Positions 1 to 5,619 of a stretch of DNA of 5,978 nucleotides are shown here, one piece after another (positions within the stretch are counted from its first letter, which is position 1; every line of letters starts with the position of its first letter). Location: the NCBI GenBank assembly GCA_029243925.1, contig JAQWRC010000404.1:1-5978 (forward strand), read 5' to 3'. The notes under the pieces were generated by a model. The model was given only the letters and a program-made list of their open reading frames with translations. It made no database searches and had not been told where the DNA came from. The DNA is from Phycisphaerales bacterium (GTDB taxonomy: Bacteria; Planctomycetota; Phycisphaerae; Phycisphaerales; SM1A02). Made by a program: the position numbers and the translations under genes.

Positions 1-1
1 A

Positions 2-1759
2 TACGGGGCGACCATGGGGTATTTCCCGGTTGATGAGCAGACGTTGGCGTACATGCGCCTGACCGGTCGCGATGAGGCGTTGATCGACACCGTCGAGCAG
101 TACACCAAGGCACAGGGACTCTGGCATGATCCCGATGCGGACGTGGTCTACACCTCGCAGATGGAACTCGACCTGTCCACCATTGAACCCGCCTTGGCTG
201 GTCCCAAGCGGCCTCAGGATCGAATCGTACTTTCCGACATGAAGTCACAGTGGGCGCATGACATGAAGGCGACGCTGTCACCGAACCGTCCAGCTGGCGC
301 TTCGGCTGTGGTCGAGTATGACGACACGACGTTCGAACTTGATGATGGTGATGTCGTCATCGCCGCCATCACCAGTTGCACGAACACGAGCAACCCCGAA
401 GTCATGATGGCGGCGGGTTTGTTGGCACGAAAGGCGCGTGCGCTTGGTTTGAATCGCAAGCCATGGGTCAAGACGTCGTTGGCTCCCGGTTCGAAGGTGG
501 TGACGGAGTACCTCGAGCGAAGTGGATTGCTCGATGATCTTGAAGCAATGGGGTTCTATGTGGTGGGGTATGGATGCACGACGTGCATCGGCAACTCCGG
601 ACCACTGCCGGATCCCATTCACGATGCCATTCAAGGCAATGATCTCGTGGCGACCTCAGTGCTCAGCGGCAATCGGAACTTCGAGGGTCGAATCAGCCCT
701 GATGTCCGGGCCAATTATCTTGCGTCGCCACCGCTGGTTGTGGCCTACGCGTTGGCCGGATCCGTAGATATGAACCTCGCATCCGAGCCACTGGGGATCG
801 GCAGCGACGGCAATGAGGTCTACTTGTCTGATATCTGGCCGACTCAGGAAGAGATCGAGTCCGCCGTCCAGGGAAGCCTGGGCCGTGACCAGTTTGTCGA
901 GCAGTATGCCGACGTCTATACCGGATCTGAAGAGTGGCGAGCCATCGAGACCAGTGGCGGGGAAGTCTTCGGCTGGTCGGATGAAAGTACCTACATCCAT
1001 CGCCCACCCTTCTTTACCGGGATGACCGAACAACTTCCGGGCATCACGCCCGTCGAGGGGGGGCGTGTGCTCTGCATGTTCGGCGACTCCGTGACGACCG
1101 ATCATATTTCGCCCGCCGGCGCCATCGGCGCCGATTCGCCAGCAGGGACATGGCTCCAGGAGCATGGCGTCCCAGTGAGCATGTTCAACAGTTTCGGTTC
1201 CCGCCGCGGCAATGATCTGGTCATGACCCGCGGCACGTTTGGAAACATTCGAGTCCGCAATCAGCTTGCGCCGGGCACGGAGGGTGGATGGACGACTGAT
1301 TTCACAGATGGCGCCGTCAAGTCGATCTTCGAGGCAAGCACAAACTATCGCGAAGCAGGCATTCCATTGATTGTGCTTGCGGGCAAGGACTACGGCATGG
1401 GTTCTTCTCGTGACTGGGCCGCCAAAGGTACGTTTCTGCTCGGCGTGAAGGCAGTCATCGCGGAAAGCTACGAGCGGATCCATCGCAGCAACCTCGTGGG
1501 CATGGGCGTCGTGCCGTTGCAGTTCGAGGATGGTGTCAGTGCATCGAGCCTTGGGCTGGATGGTACGGAGCGATTCGAAATCGCACTCGATGACACGTTG
1601 GCTCCTCGCCAATCGGTGCATGTGAAAGCGACATCTGCGGATGGTGCAGTGGTGGAGTTTCAGACCGTGTGCCGAGCGGATACTCCAGTGGAAATCGAGT
1701 ACCTCAAGAACGGCGGGATTCTGCACACGGTACTCCGACGCATGGCAGCGGAGCGCTGA
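2..1759 (+). CDS. acnA: Aconitate hydratase A (AcnA), 5'-truncated by window edge
   Basis: Cytosolic iron-sulfur enzyme of the TCA cycle that isomerises citrate and isocitrate through cis-aconitate. The frame is open to the left edge (Y-G-A-T precede the Met at 14), so the true start lies upstream; AcnA proteins are about 890 residues and roughly the last 585 are here. Counting from the Met at 14, the three [4Fe-4S] ligands are visible: C122 in ITSCTNTSNP, and C188 and C191 in GYGCTTCIGNSGP. VAYALAGSVDMNLASEPLG (about 243-261) is typical of AcnA. The swivel domain follows: GDSVTTDHISPAGA (357-370), RGTFGNIRVRNQ (406-417), and YGMGSSRDWAAKG (460-472) with the substrate-binding Ser/Arg. The C-terminus (ILHTVLRRM) is of normal type, so the gene looks functional. 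It is convergent with the sigma-factor cluster. The AcnA assignment is very secure; regulation cannot be judged because the promoter is outside the window. Confidence 0.97.
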   Translation, partial: YGATMGYFPVDEQTLAYMRLTGRDEALIDTVEQYTKAQGLWHDPDADVVYTSQMELDLSTIEPALAGPKRPQDRIVLSDMKSQWAHDMKATLSPNRPAGASAVVEYDDTTFELDDGDVVIAAITSCTNTSNPEVMMAAGLLARKARALGLNRKPWVKTSLAPGSKVVTEYLERSGLLDDLEAMGFYVVGYGCTTCIGNSGPLPDPIHDAIQGNDLVATSVLSGNRNFEGRISPDVRANYLASPPLVVAYALAGSVDMNLASEPLGIGSDGNEVYLSDIWPTQEEIESAVQGSLGRDQFVEQYADVYTGSEEWRAIETSGGEVFGWSDESTYIHRPPFFTGMTEQLPGITPVEGGRVLCMFGDSVTTDHISPAGAIGADSPAGTWLQEHGVPVSMFNSFGSRRGNDLVMTRGTFGNIRVRNQLAPGTEGGWTTDFTDGAVKSIFEASTNYREAGIPLIVLAGKDYGMGSSRDWAAKGTFLLGVKAVIAESYERIHRSNLVGMGVVPLQFEDGVSASSLGLDGTERFEIALDDTLAPRQSVHVKATSADGAVVEFQTVCRADTPVEIEYLKNGGILHTVLRRMAAER

Positions 1760-1919
1760 TCGCGGTTCAAGTCTTCAGTGTGAATGTGTATGTGGCCGTC
1801 ACGTTCGTTCGTGATCGATCGTGGATCACGGCGCGACCTGTCCAATGGAACGGTCGCTGGGTGTGACTTCGATGGGGACGGCCGTGGTCCTGCTCGAAGC
1901 ACAGTGTTCGTATCCGAAT
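1760..1919. other. Convergent intergenic gap with a small dyad
   Basis: This 160-base stretch lies between the acnA stop and the stop of the minus-strand small ORF. It contains a perfect 7-bp inverted repeat, CGTGATC / GATCACG (1810-1816 and 1824-1830, 7-base loop). No T-run follows on either strand, so it is not a canonical intrinsic terminator, but its place between two converging units would suit a transcript end or a mRNA-stabilising hairpin. Short open frames across the gap on both strands resemble no known protein. Confidence 0.45.
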
Positions 1920-2126
1920 TCAGTTGCCGATGGCTTCGAACTCGCCGTGGTACGAATGGTCGGTCCACGTTTTGTCCGCATCATCGACGCCTTCATTCAT
2001 GGCCAGTTGAGCTTCGATTTGAATCGAAAGCAGTTGCCGGACGCGTTCTTTGCTGCGTTCAGCTTCATCCATCATGGCCGTGTTGTTAGTGGGCGTGTTC
2101 AACATGATTAAAGATCCGTTGTTCAT
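1920..2126 (-). CDS. Small charged protein overlapping the 3' end of the sigma gene, unknown function
   Basis: A 68-codon frame directly following the ECF sigma gene, with its first codons overlapping the sigma 3' end. Possible starts are ATG at 2126 (41-base overlap), ATG at 2105 (about 20-base overlap, weak GGA upstream) and tandem ATGs at 2075/2072 just after the sigma stop. The last gives a product of about 50 residues, M-M-D-E-A-E-R-S-K onwards. That core is rich in D/E/K/R and should form an amphipathic helix (ERVRQLLSIQIEAQLAMNE), followed by an acidic tail with DDADKTWTD. It has no signal peptide, membrane span or cysteine pair. Translational coupling to a sigma gene suggests a cofactor or anti-sigma role by position only; it matches no anti-sigma family I recognise. 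Codon choice after the tandem ATGs looks coding. The main alternative is a chance ORF. Confidence 0.5.
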   Translation of the reverse strand: MNNGSLIMLNTPTNNTAMMDEAERSKERVRQLLSIQIEAQLAMNEGVDDADKTWTDHSYHGEFEAIGN

Positions 2127-2616
2127 TGAGTCGTTCGAGTCCCGAGGAGGCCCACGCCTCCACCAAGCTCGAGGCGACTCCCATCTTGCACGACGCTTCT
2201 TCGATGGTCAGTCCATCCACAATGACAAGTCGGATGGATTGACGCTGATCAACGGGCAACTGCTTGATCGCCCGCTCAAGTTTCCGCAGTCGACGCGTCG
2301 TCATTGGCTGCGGGTGTTGATTCGTATTTTGAAGTTGTGCCGTATTCCAGCGTGAGCCATCCTGGATGGCTCGAAGTACTTTCTGTATTCGAAGCAGCGG
2401 CTGGTAGCGCGATTGAAGCAGCGTGCGGGCGATGCGAAAGATGCCATCGCTTCCGAGTGCTGTGATGTTCGGTTCATCAGCAAGTTTGAGAAATACCTGC
2501 TGGCAAAGATCTTCGGTTTCCGTTGGGTTCGTGAATCGACGGATATAGCAGTACAACGCTTCGTAGCGCTGCTCGAAGAGATTCATGATCTGCTGCATGT
2601 GCTTTGGGGATGACAC
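2086..2616 (-). CDS. ECF-type RNA polymerase sigma factor (sigma-70 family)
   Basis: Alternative sigma factor expected to direct RNA polymerase to a small regulon. From the GTG at 2616 it is 176 residues, normal for the ECF group. Region 2 covers about 12-75: FEQRYEALYCYIRRF then PTETEDLCQQVFLKLAD, which matches the conserved helix 2.1-2.2 that binds the beta' clamp, then GIFRIARTLLQSRYQ at the usual -10 recognition segment. A Gln/Asn-rich linker (about 85-108) leads to region 4 (about 112-166): LERAIKQLPVDQRQSIRL and a helix-turn-helix beginning DGLTIEEASCKMGV. The recognition-helix segment GVASSLVEAWASSGLERL carries almost no basic residues, which is unusual. GAGAAG lies 5 bases before the GTG; ATG at 2598 is the alternative start. 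It sits between two small unknown ORFs on the same strand. No regulon or signal can be inferred. Confidence 0.88.
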   Translation of the reverse strand: MSSPKHMQQIMNLFEQRYEALYCYIRRFTNPTETEDLCQQVFLKLADEPNITALGSDGIFRIARTLLQSRYQPLLRIQKVLRAIQDGSRWNTAQLQNTNQHPQPMTTRRLRKLERAIKQLPVDQRQSIRLVIVDGLTIEEASCKMGVASSLVEAWASSGLERLNEQRIFNHVEHAH

Positions 2617-2642
2617 GTATTCTTCTCGCTTTGCTCGTGTGT

Positions 2643-2828
2643 TCAGTGCAGAGGCACAATGGATCCGATGGTGGAGTGCCGCTTCGTGATGTCGGTCACT
2701 CTGCGGTCCGCATTGCTTCCTGCCGTGGCATGATGTGCCACCGATGACTGGGCACCCGCCTTGGGGATGGGGGGGAGCCAGAAGGGACGGCTGGTCGTTG
2801 AGGTTTCGGTGTTGTGTATGCGTTGCAT
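2643..2828 (-). CDS. Small hypothetical protein upstream of the sigma gene
   Basis: A 61-residue ORF ending 26 bases before the sigma-factor GTG on the same strand. Its ATG at 2828 has a strong ribosome binding site, GAGAGGA, 5 bases upstream (on the plus strand TCCTCTC, about 2834-2840). This is one of the best in the window and decides the start over the longer open frame reaching 3023. About 70% of its third codon positions are G or C, which supports coding. The product (M-Q-R-I-H-N-T-E...) is rich in Ser, Thr, Ala, Pro and His, with a PFWLPPIPKAG segment near residue 19. It has no signal peptide, membrane segment or cysteine, and looks mostly disordered. I recognise no family. By position it could be a regulator, a leader peptide or a partner of the sigma factor; all three are guesses. 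A chance ORF remains possible. Confidence 0.4.
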   Translation of the reverse strand: MQRIHNTETSTTSRPFWLPPIPKAGAQSSVAHHATAGSNADRRVTDITKRHSTIGSIVPLH

Positions 2829-3132
2829 TGCAATCCTCTCGTCCCTGGACCGGTGGGTCGGACCAATGAGAAGATCAACTGAGGGCTCATCTCTTTCAGC
2901 TTTCCCACGTTTTTTTAGATGAAGGCAAAATGCGCCAAAACTAGCTTTGTTTGCGAAATAAAGCGGGTTCCATGGTGTTGTCTTTGCAGTCTCTGACCCA
3001 TGGACGGGGGCTGGCGGCATCACATGACGTCGTCAGCCACATCGGAGGCGCACCTTGGTACCCCTGATCGCCGCAGGGGTACGGTCTGGAGGCACACGAT
3101 GGGGCCAGGAGGGCCCCTGAGGTTCGGCGAAT
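2829..3132. other. Divergent intergenic region between sigma cluster and 3133 gene
   Basis: About 300 bases separating the minus-strand sigma cluster from the plus-strand hypothetical gene, so it should hold both promoters. The middle (about 2905-2965) is AT-rich compared with its surroundings and includes a T7 run (about 2911-2917), a plausible promoter region for the minus-strand genes. No -35/-10 pair was convincing on either strand. TGACGTCGTCA near 3025-3035 is a near-perfect palindrome and could be an operator. The right end carries two strong RNA hairpins, listed separately. Open frames crossing the region on either strand do not look like real proteins. Confidence 0.5.
3058..3122 (+). 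promoter_or_regulatory. Structured 5' leader with two hairpins before the 3133 gene
   Basis: Hairpin 1 is a perfect 9-bp stem, GTACCCCTG (3058-3066) with CAGGGGTAC (3074-3082), around a 7-base loop. Hairpin 2 pairs GGGGCC (3101-3106) with GGCCCC (3112-3117) and exposes AGGAG in its loop. The sequence CCCCTG occurs in the 5' arm of hairpin 1 and again at 3114-3119, so CAGGGG (3074-3079) could pair with either copy. The second pairing would break hairpin 2 and reach the first base of GAGG (3119-3122), the likely ribosome binding site of the downstream GTG. No known riboswitch consensus was recognised. The hairpins are read directly; a regulatory role is inferred. Confidence 0.4.
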
Positions 3133-3501
3133 GTGAGCACAGAAATGCAGCATGGAAATCTTATTCTTCAGTGGTTGAATCACTGCACGCCCAGCCAGCG
3201 GCATCGATTGGCAGAGCGCATCAAAGAGCATCTTGAAGCAGCTCAGTTGCACCGAGAAGAACGGGGTGGCGGGGCAACGTCGACGCAGATCATGTCAACG
3301 GTATTGTTTGTTGAATGTGCCTGCGACCTCGATCTTCGGCCGCTTGAGTTGCACGGACTGATGCGTGATCCGAAAGCGCAGAGTCTCGAAGCCGTGGCGG
3401 AGTTGGCCATGAACCAGCTTCTTGGTGTCACATGTGTCGAAGATTCGCCCGTTGGCAGGATCAGCCAGCAGACTGTGCAGGCGGATGAACGCGCTGGGTG
3501 A
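3133..3501 (+). CDS. Hypothetical protein, 122 residues
   Basis: Small soluble protein of unknown function. The GTG at 3133 is preceded by GAGG with a 10-base spacer; ATG at 3145 is an alternative four codons later. The N-terminal third looks helical and charged (LILQWLNHCTPSQRHRLAERI), followed by a Gly-rich turn (EERGGGA), a hydrophobic stretch (STQIMSTVLFVECACDLD) and a second helical part (SLEAVAELAMNQLLG). There is no signal peptide or convincing membrane span, and the three cysteines form no recognisable metal-binding motif. Codon choice is consistent with coding along the whole length. The last 41 bases overlap the 3' end of the opposite-strand methyltransferase gene, so the two transcripts converge and overlap. 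The upstream leader may control its translation. I recognise no family. Confidence 0.65.
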   Translation: MSTEMQHGNLILQWLNHCTPSQRHRLAERIKEHLEAAQLHREERGGGATSTQIMSTVLFVECACDLDLRPLELHGLMRDPKAQSLEAVAELAMNQLLGVTCVEDSPVGRISQQTVQADERAG

Positions 3502-4651
3502 TCAGTGCGATCTCTGATCGTTGGCATCGCAATACGAACAGCGTGATTGCCCGATCACCTGTTCCGGAAAATCGGCGCTGCAGTGGATCAGGATCCACGA
3601 CATTGTCCCGGGTCTTGACTTCAACGATGCCAGCGTTGCATGAACGAATTGCCTGCTGCACGCGACTGGGGCGCCAGGGCATCTGCTCCAAAACCTCGAA
3701 CATTGTGAACCATGGTGTATCGGGGCACTCGTGTCCTGTCAGCAGTCCCAGGCCGGGGCATGGCTCGGACATGCTCCATTGGTCGCCATGGGCACCATGC
3801 AGTCGTGCTCGCTCCAATGCAGGATCTGCTTCGGCAAGCCACTGACCAAATCGACTGTCGCTGCCCGCAGGTGGTGGCGCTGGTTCTCCAGCGATCGATT
3901 CGCCATCGGGATACCGAGTGGCGCGAACCAGCCCTGGTGCGGTTGCAAGTTTCCCACACCACAGGTGGGCTTGGGACAGTGCGCCATGAAGACTGCAGAA
4001 CTCAACCTCGTCTGTGCACTGCATGGGCAGGGACTGGAGGTCGATTCCCGGGCCGAGTTTGATGACTCCATTGGGCGTGGCATGGCGTATCGGTTCAAGA
4101 CTAGAGAGAGCGGGCAGCCACTGTTCCGGATCCTGCAGTCGGCGGCCTGAGCCAGGGTCGCGTCGTGATGGATCGATGTGAAAGGCATCGAAATCAACAC
4201 GAGCGTCTTCAAGTGCAACGGCCTGCCCTGCACATCCGGCATTGGTTTGGGCCATCCAGCATCGAACGGGGTTGCAATCGATGGCTGTAACGGCGCCACG
4301 CGACGCAAGAGCCATCGCATCTCCACCGATTCCACAACACCCATCAAGCACATGCATGTCAGCATCGAATCGTTGCGCTTTGGCGGTGGCGATCGACCAT
4401 GGGGTAGCTTGTTGGACTCCGGCTACGTCTGCAATCAGCTGCGGGTGATGTGGGAACTTACCGTGCGATCGGCGTCGAGCGTCCTGGATCTCGACCGCGA
4501 TGGCGACCTGAGCCGCGGGCCAGTGTTTGCGCAATTTGGAGATTGCCTGGAGATCACCAGGGCGTGCATCAGCGGCGGCATCAAGCAGCGGACTGTAGGG
4601 TTCGCTGAGGATGGATTGCCACTCTTGGAGCGTGCCGATTGTCGTTCCCAT
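3461..4651 (-). CDS. Class I SAM-dependent methyltransferase with THUMP-like domain
   Basis: Predicted cytoplasmic methyltransferase, probably acting on RNA; the substrate is not known. From the ATG at 4651 it has 396 residues. A helical N-terminal part contains KFPHHPQLIADVAGVQQAT (about 65-83), a family hallmark. The Rossmann core follows: SAM motif I VLDGCCGIGGD (101-111), the acidic motif II residue in AIDCNP (about D125), and the diagnostic HIDPSRRDPGSGRR (158-171), equivalent to the DPARR motif of this family. The C-terminal THUMP-like region (about 315-380) includes SCNAGIVEVKTRD and TGDRAITLFVLR, again typical. GGAG lies 9 bases before the ATG, which favours it over the in-frame GTG at 4711 that adds 20 residues. 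It is divergent from comF across a short gap, and its 3' end overlaps the convergent 3133 gene by 41 bases. Family assignment is firm; the target is open. Confidence 0.85.
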   Translation of the reverse strand: MGTTIGTLQEWQSILSEPYSPLLDAAADARPGDLQAISKLRKHWPAAQVAIAVEIQDARRRSHGKFPHHPQLIADVAGVQQATPWSIATAKAQRFDADMHVLDGCCGIGGDAMALASRGAVTAIDCNPVRCWMAQTNAGCAGQAVALEDARVDFDAFHIDPSRRDPGSGRRLQDPEQWLPALSSLEPIRHATPNGVIKLGPGIDLQSLPMQCTDEVEFCSLHGALSQAHLWCGKLATAPGLVRATRYPDGESIAGEPAPPPAGSDSRFGQWLAEADPALERARLHGAHGDQWSMSEPCPGLGLLTGHECPDTPWFTMFEVLEQMPWRPSRVQQAIRSCNAGIVEVKTRDNVVDPDPLQRRFSGTGDRAITLFVLRCQRSEIALITQRVHPPAQSAG

Positions 4652-4726
4652 TCGTTCATGCTCCAGTGGACGTGCCAAAAGGGCAATACCTGCCTTGGGA
4701 CTGTCCTTCACTGTCAGAATAGCTTT
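4652..4726. promoter_or_regulatory. Short divergent promoter region between methyltransferase and comF
   Basis: Both flanking genes start here in opposite directions, leaving about 75 bases, or only 15 if the methyltransferase uses the GTG at 4711. Both promoters must lie here or inside the neighbouring coding sequence. TTGGGA at 4695-4700 could act as a rightward -35 element, but nothing 17 bases downstream matches a -10 well (AATAGC). TATTCT on the minus strand close to 4720 is a possible leftward -10. Neither promoter is secure. Confidence 0.3.
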
Positions 4727-5500
4727 ATGTTTGCATGGTCACGATATCGGCTGAGTGCCAAACGCAGCATGGATGCATTGCTTGGAGATTGGATTGGCTG
4801 GTCCCGGGCCCCGCTGAGTGCCGAGCCAATCCTGATTGATCCATCGGCATGTTGGTGTCTTCGATGCGGTGCAAGTGTGCCCGATGCTGTAAATGCGACA
4901 CAGAGTGATGACAGTGGGTGCGCCCGGTGCAGATGTGAGCCGGCCCCGTTCGACGGTGTCGTCCGGCTTGGAGTTTGGGAAGGTGAATTGCGGGAACTCG
5001 TGCTTGGGTTGAAGTACGCCGCGTGGTGGGAGGTGGCGGAGCCGCTGGGGTCGCTTTTGGCAATGCGAATGCGCCCAGTGATTGGATGGGTGCAGAGGCC
5101 TGCATTCATTGTTCCTATGCCGATGCCGCTGCTCCGTCGATGGTCGCGGGGACTTGACCATGCTGCACTGCTGGCATCTTCGATGGGCGTTGGATTGTCC
5201 CTGCCGGTCCATTCGCTTCTTGCAATGAAATCTGGGGTGCCTCAGGCACGATCCACTCGATCTGCTCGCAGTCGAATGGCACACCATCGAGTTCAGTTTC
5301 GTCGATCCTCCTTGAAAAAGCCTGATTGGCGGCAATACGAAGGGGCTACGATCATCTTGGTAGATGATGTCATGACGACCGGCAGCACAGCCGCGGTGGC
5401 GGCCCGGCGGCTCCGTGAACTGAATCCAGGACGTATATTTCTGGCGGTAGTGGCGGTGAGCGATGGGGAGAAGCCTTCCCCCCCCCCCAGAAGGGCGTAA
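4727..5500 (+). CDS. comF: ComF-family amidophosphoribosyltransferase-like protein
   Basis: Member of the ComF/GntX family: a zinc-binding N-terminus fused to a type I phosphoribosyltransferase fold. In transformable bacteria ComF helps process incoming single-stranded DNA in the cytoplasm; elsewhere its role is unclear. From the ATG at 4727 there are 257 residues. The zinc-ribbon cysteines are C44, C47, C65 and C68, with extra C42 and C70. The family signature FDGVVRLGVWEGELRELVLGLKY spans about 75-97 (F75 to Y97). VPMPMPLLRRWSRGLDHAALLA (about 129-150) matches the usual VPVPL...R.RGFNQA block. The PRPP loop LVDDVMTTGST is at 211-221. ATG at 4769 (residue 15) is an alternative start; neither has a clear Shine-Dalgarno. 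The open frame continues upstream to 4178 but only as the antisense of the methyltransferase. The C-terminal tail is encoded partly by 11 consecutive C. Confidence 0.9.
   Translation: MFAWSRYRLSAKRSMDALLGDWIGWSRAPLSAEPILIDPSACWCLRCGASVPDAVNATQSDDSGCARCRCEPAPFDGVVRLGVWEGELRELVLGLKYAAWWEVAEPLGSLLAMRMRPVIGWVQRPAFIVPMPMPLLRRWSRGLDHAALLASSMGVGLSLPVHSLLAMKSGVPQARSTRSARSRMAHHRVQFRRSSLKKPDWRQYEGATIILVDDVMTTGSTAAVAARRLRELNPGRIFLAVVAVSDGEKPSPPPRRA
5474..5498 (+). repeat. C11 homopolymer inside a short dyad at the comF 3' end
   Basis: Eleven consecutive C (5478-5488) encode the Pro-rich end of ComF. The tract is flanked by CCTTC and GAAGG, which can pair as a 5-bp stem with the C-run in the loop. No T-run follows, so it is not a standard intrinsic terminator. 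Loss or gain of one C would bypass the TAA at 5498-5500 and extend the protein by about 15-20 residues. Such runs also invite sequencing errors. Confidence 0.6.
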
Positions 5501-5557
5501 AAAACGCATTTATGCAGCTCTGGTTGCCTTGACGGGGCCGTGAGGTGGTGGTATCTT
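5499..5557 (+). promoter_or_regulatory. Ribosomal RNA operon promoter (sigma-70 type)
   Basis: TTGACG (5529-5534) and TATCTT (5552-5557) are separated by exactly 17 bases, a near-consensus housekeeping promoter. The A-run and AT-rich stretch just upstream (about 5499-5512) could serve as an UP element. Start is expected around 5564-5566, after a C/T-rich discriminator. It begins only 28 bases past the comF stop and is oriented towards the 16S gene about 400 bases downstream. Only one promoter of this quality is seen ahead of the 16S gene. Confidence 0.8.
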
Positions 5558-5563
5558 CCTCCT

Positions 5564-5619
5564 CTTGCCCTTTGGGCAGGACAGGCGTGCATTCTGCGCG
5601 CTCTTGAGCTCTTTGAAAA
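5564..5619 (+). promoter_or_regulatory. rRNA antitermination signals: boxB-like hairpin and boxA-like motif
   Basis: The first bases of the predicted transcript form a 7-bp stem with one G-U pair, CTTGCCC / GGGCAGG (5564-5570 and 5574-5580) around TTT, in the place of boxB. It is followed by TGAGCTCTTTGAAAA (5605-5619), which resembles the boxA element (E. coli TGCTCTTTAACAA) bound by NusB-S10. The order boxB then boxA matches other rRNA leaders. This complex would let polymerase read through the many downstream hairpins. Confidence 0.65.

Noticed and set aside
656..1726. Long antisense open frame of 356 codons on the minus strand inside acnA
   Set aside because: It mirrors the codon pattern of a highly conserved aconitase and its product looks like no protein family; such shadows are common opposite real genes.
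1784..2111. Two plus-strand open frames of about 100 codons between acnA and the sigma gene
   Set aside because: Both run antisense to the small ORF and sigma 3' end and do not resemble proteins.
2966..2971. GGAACC on the minus strand, resembling an ECF -35 element that could allow sigma autoregulation
   Set aside because: No ECF-like -10 (CGTC or TCTA type) was found 16-17 bases downstream, and a six-base match alone is weak.
2643..3023. Longer version (126 codons) of the small minus-strand ORF upstream of the sigma gene
   Set aside because: The extra N-terminal part crosses the AT-rich intergenic region and has atypical composition; the internal ATG at 2828 has the ribosome binding site.
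3040..3130. Possible tRNA or SRP-type RNA in the hairpin-rich stretch
   Set aside because: No cloverleaf, no proper T-arm and no SRP domain IV motif could be built on either strand.
3000..3236. Plus-strand open frame of 78 codons crossing the two hairpins
   Set aside because: It overlaps the better-supported 3133 gene in another frame, and its product is low-complexity with no recognisable features, despite AGGAGG lying inside it.
3739..4365. Minus-strand 208-codon frame inside the methyltransferase
   Set aside because: It is an alternate frame of the same strand; the methyltransferase frame contains all family motifs.
4178..4726. Upstream in-frame extension of comF adding 183 codons
   Set aside because: The extension is antisense to the methyltransferase, and ComF proteins start shortly before the zinc ribbon, as they do from 4727 or 4769.
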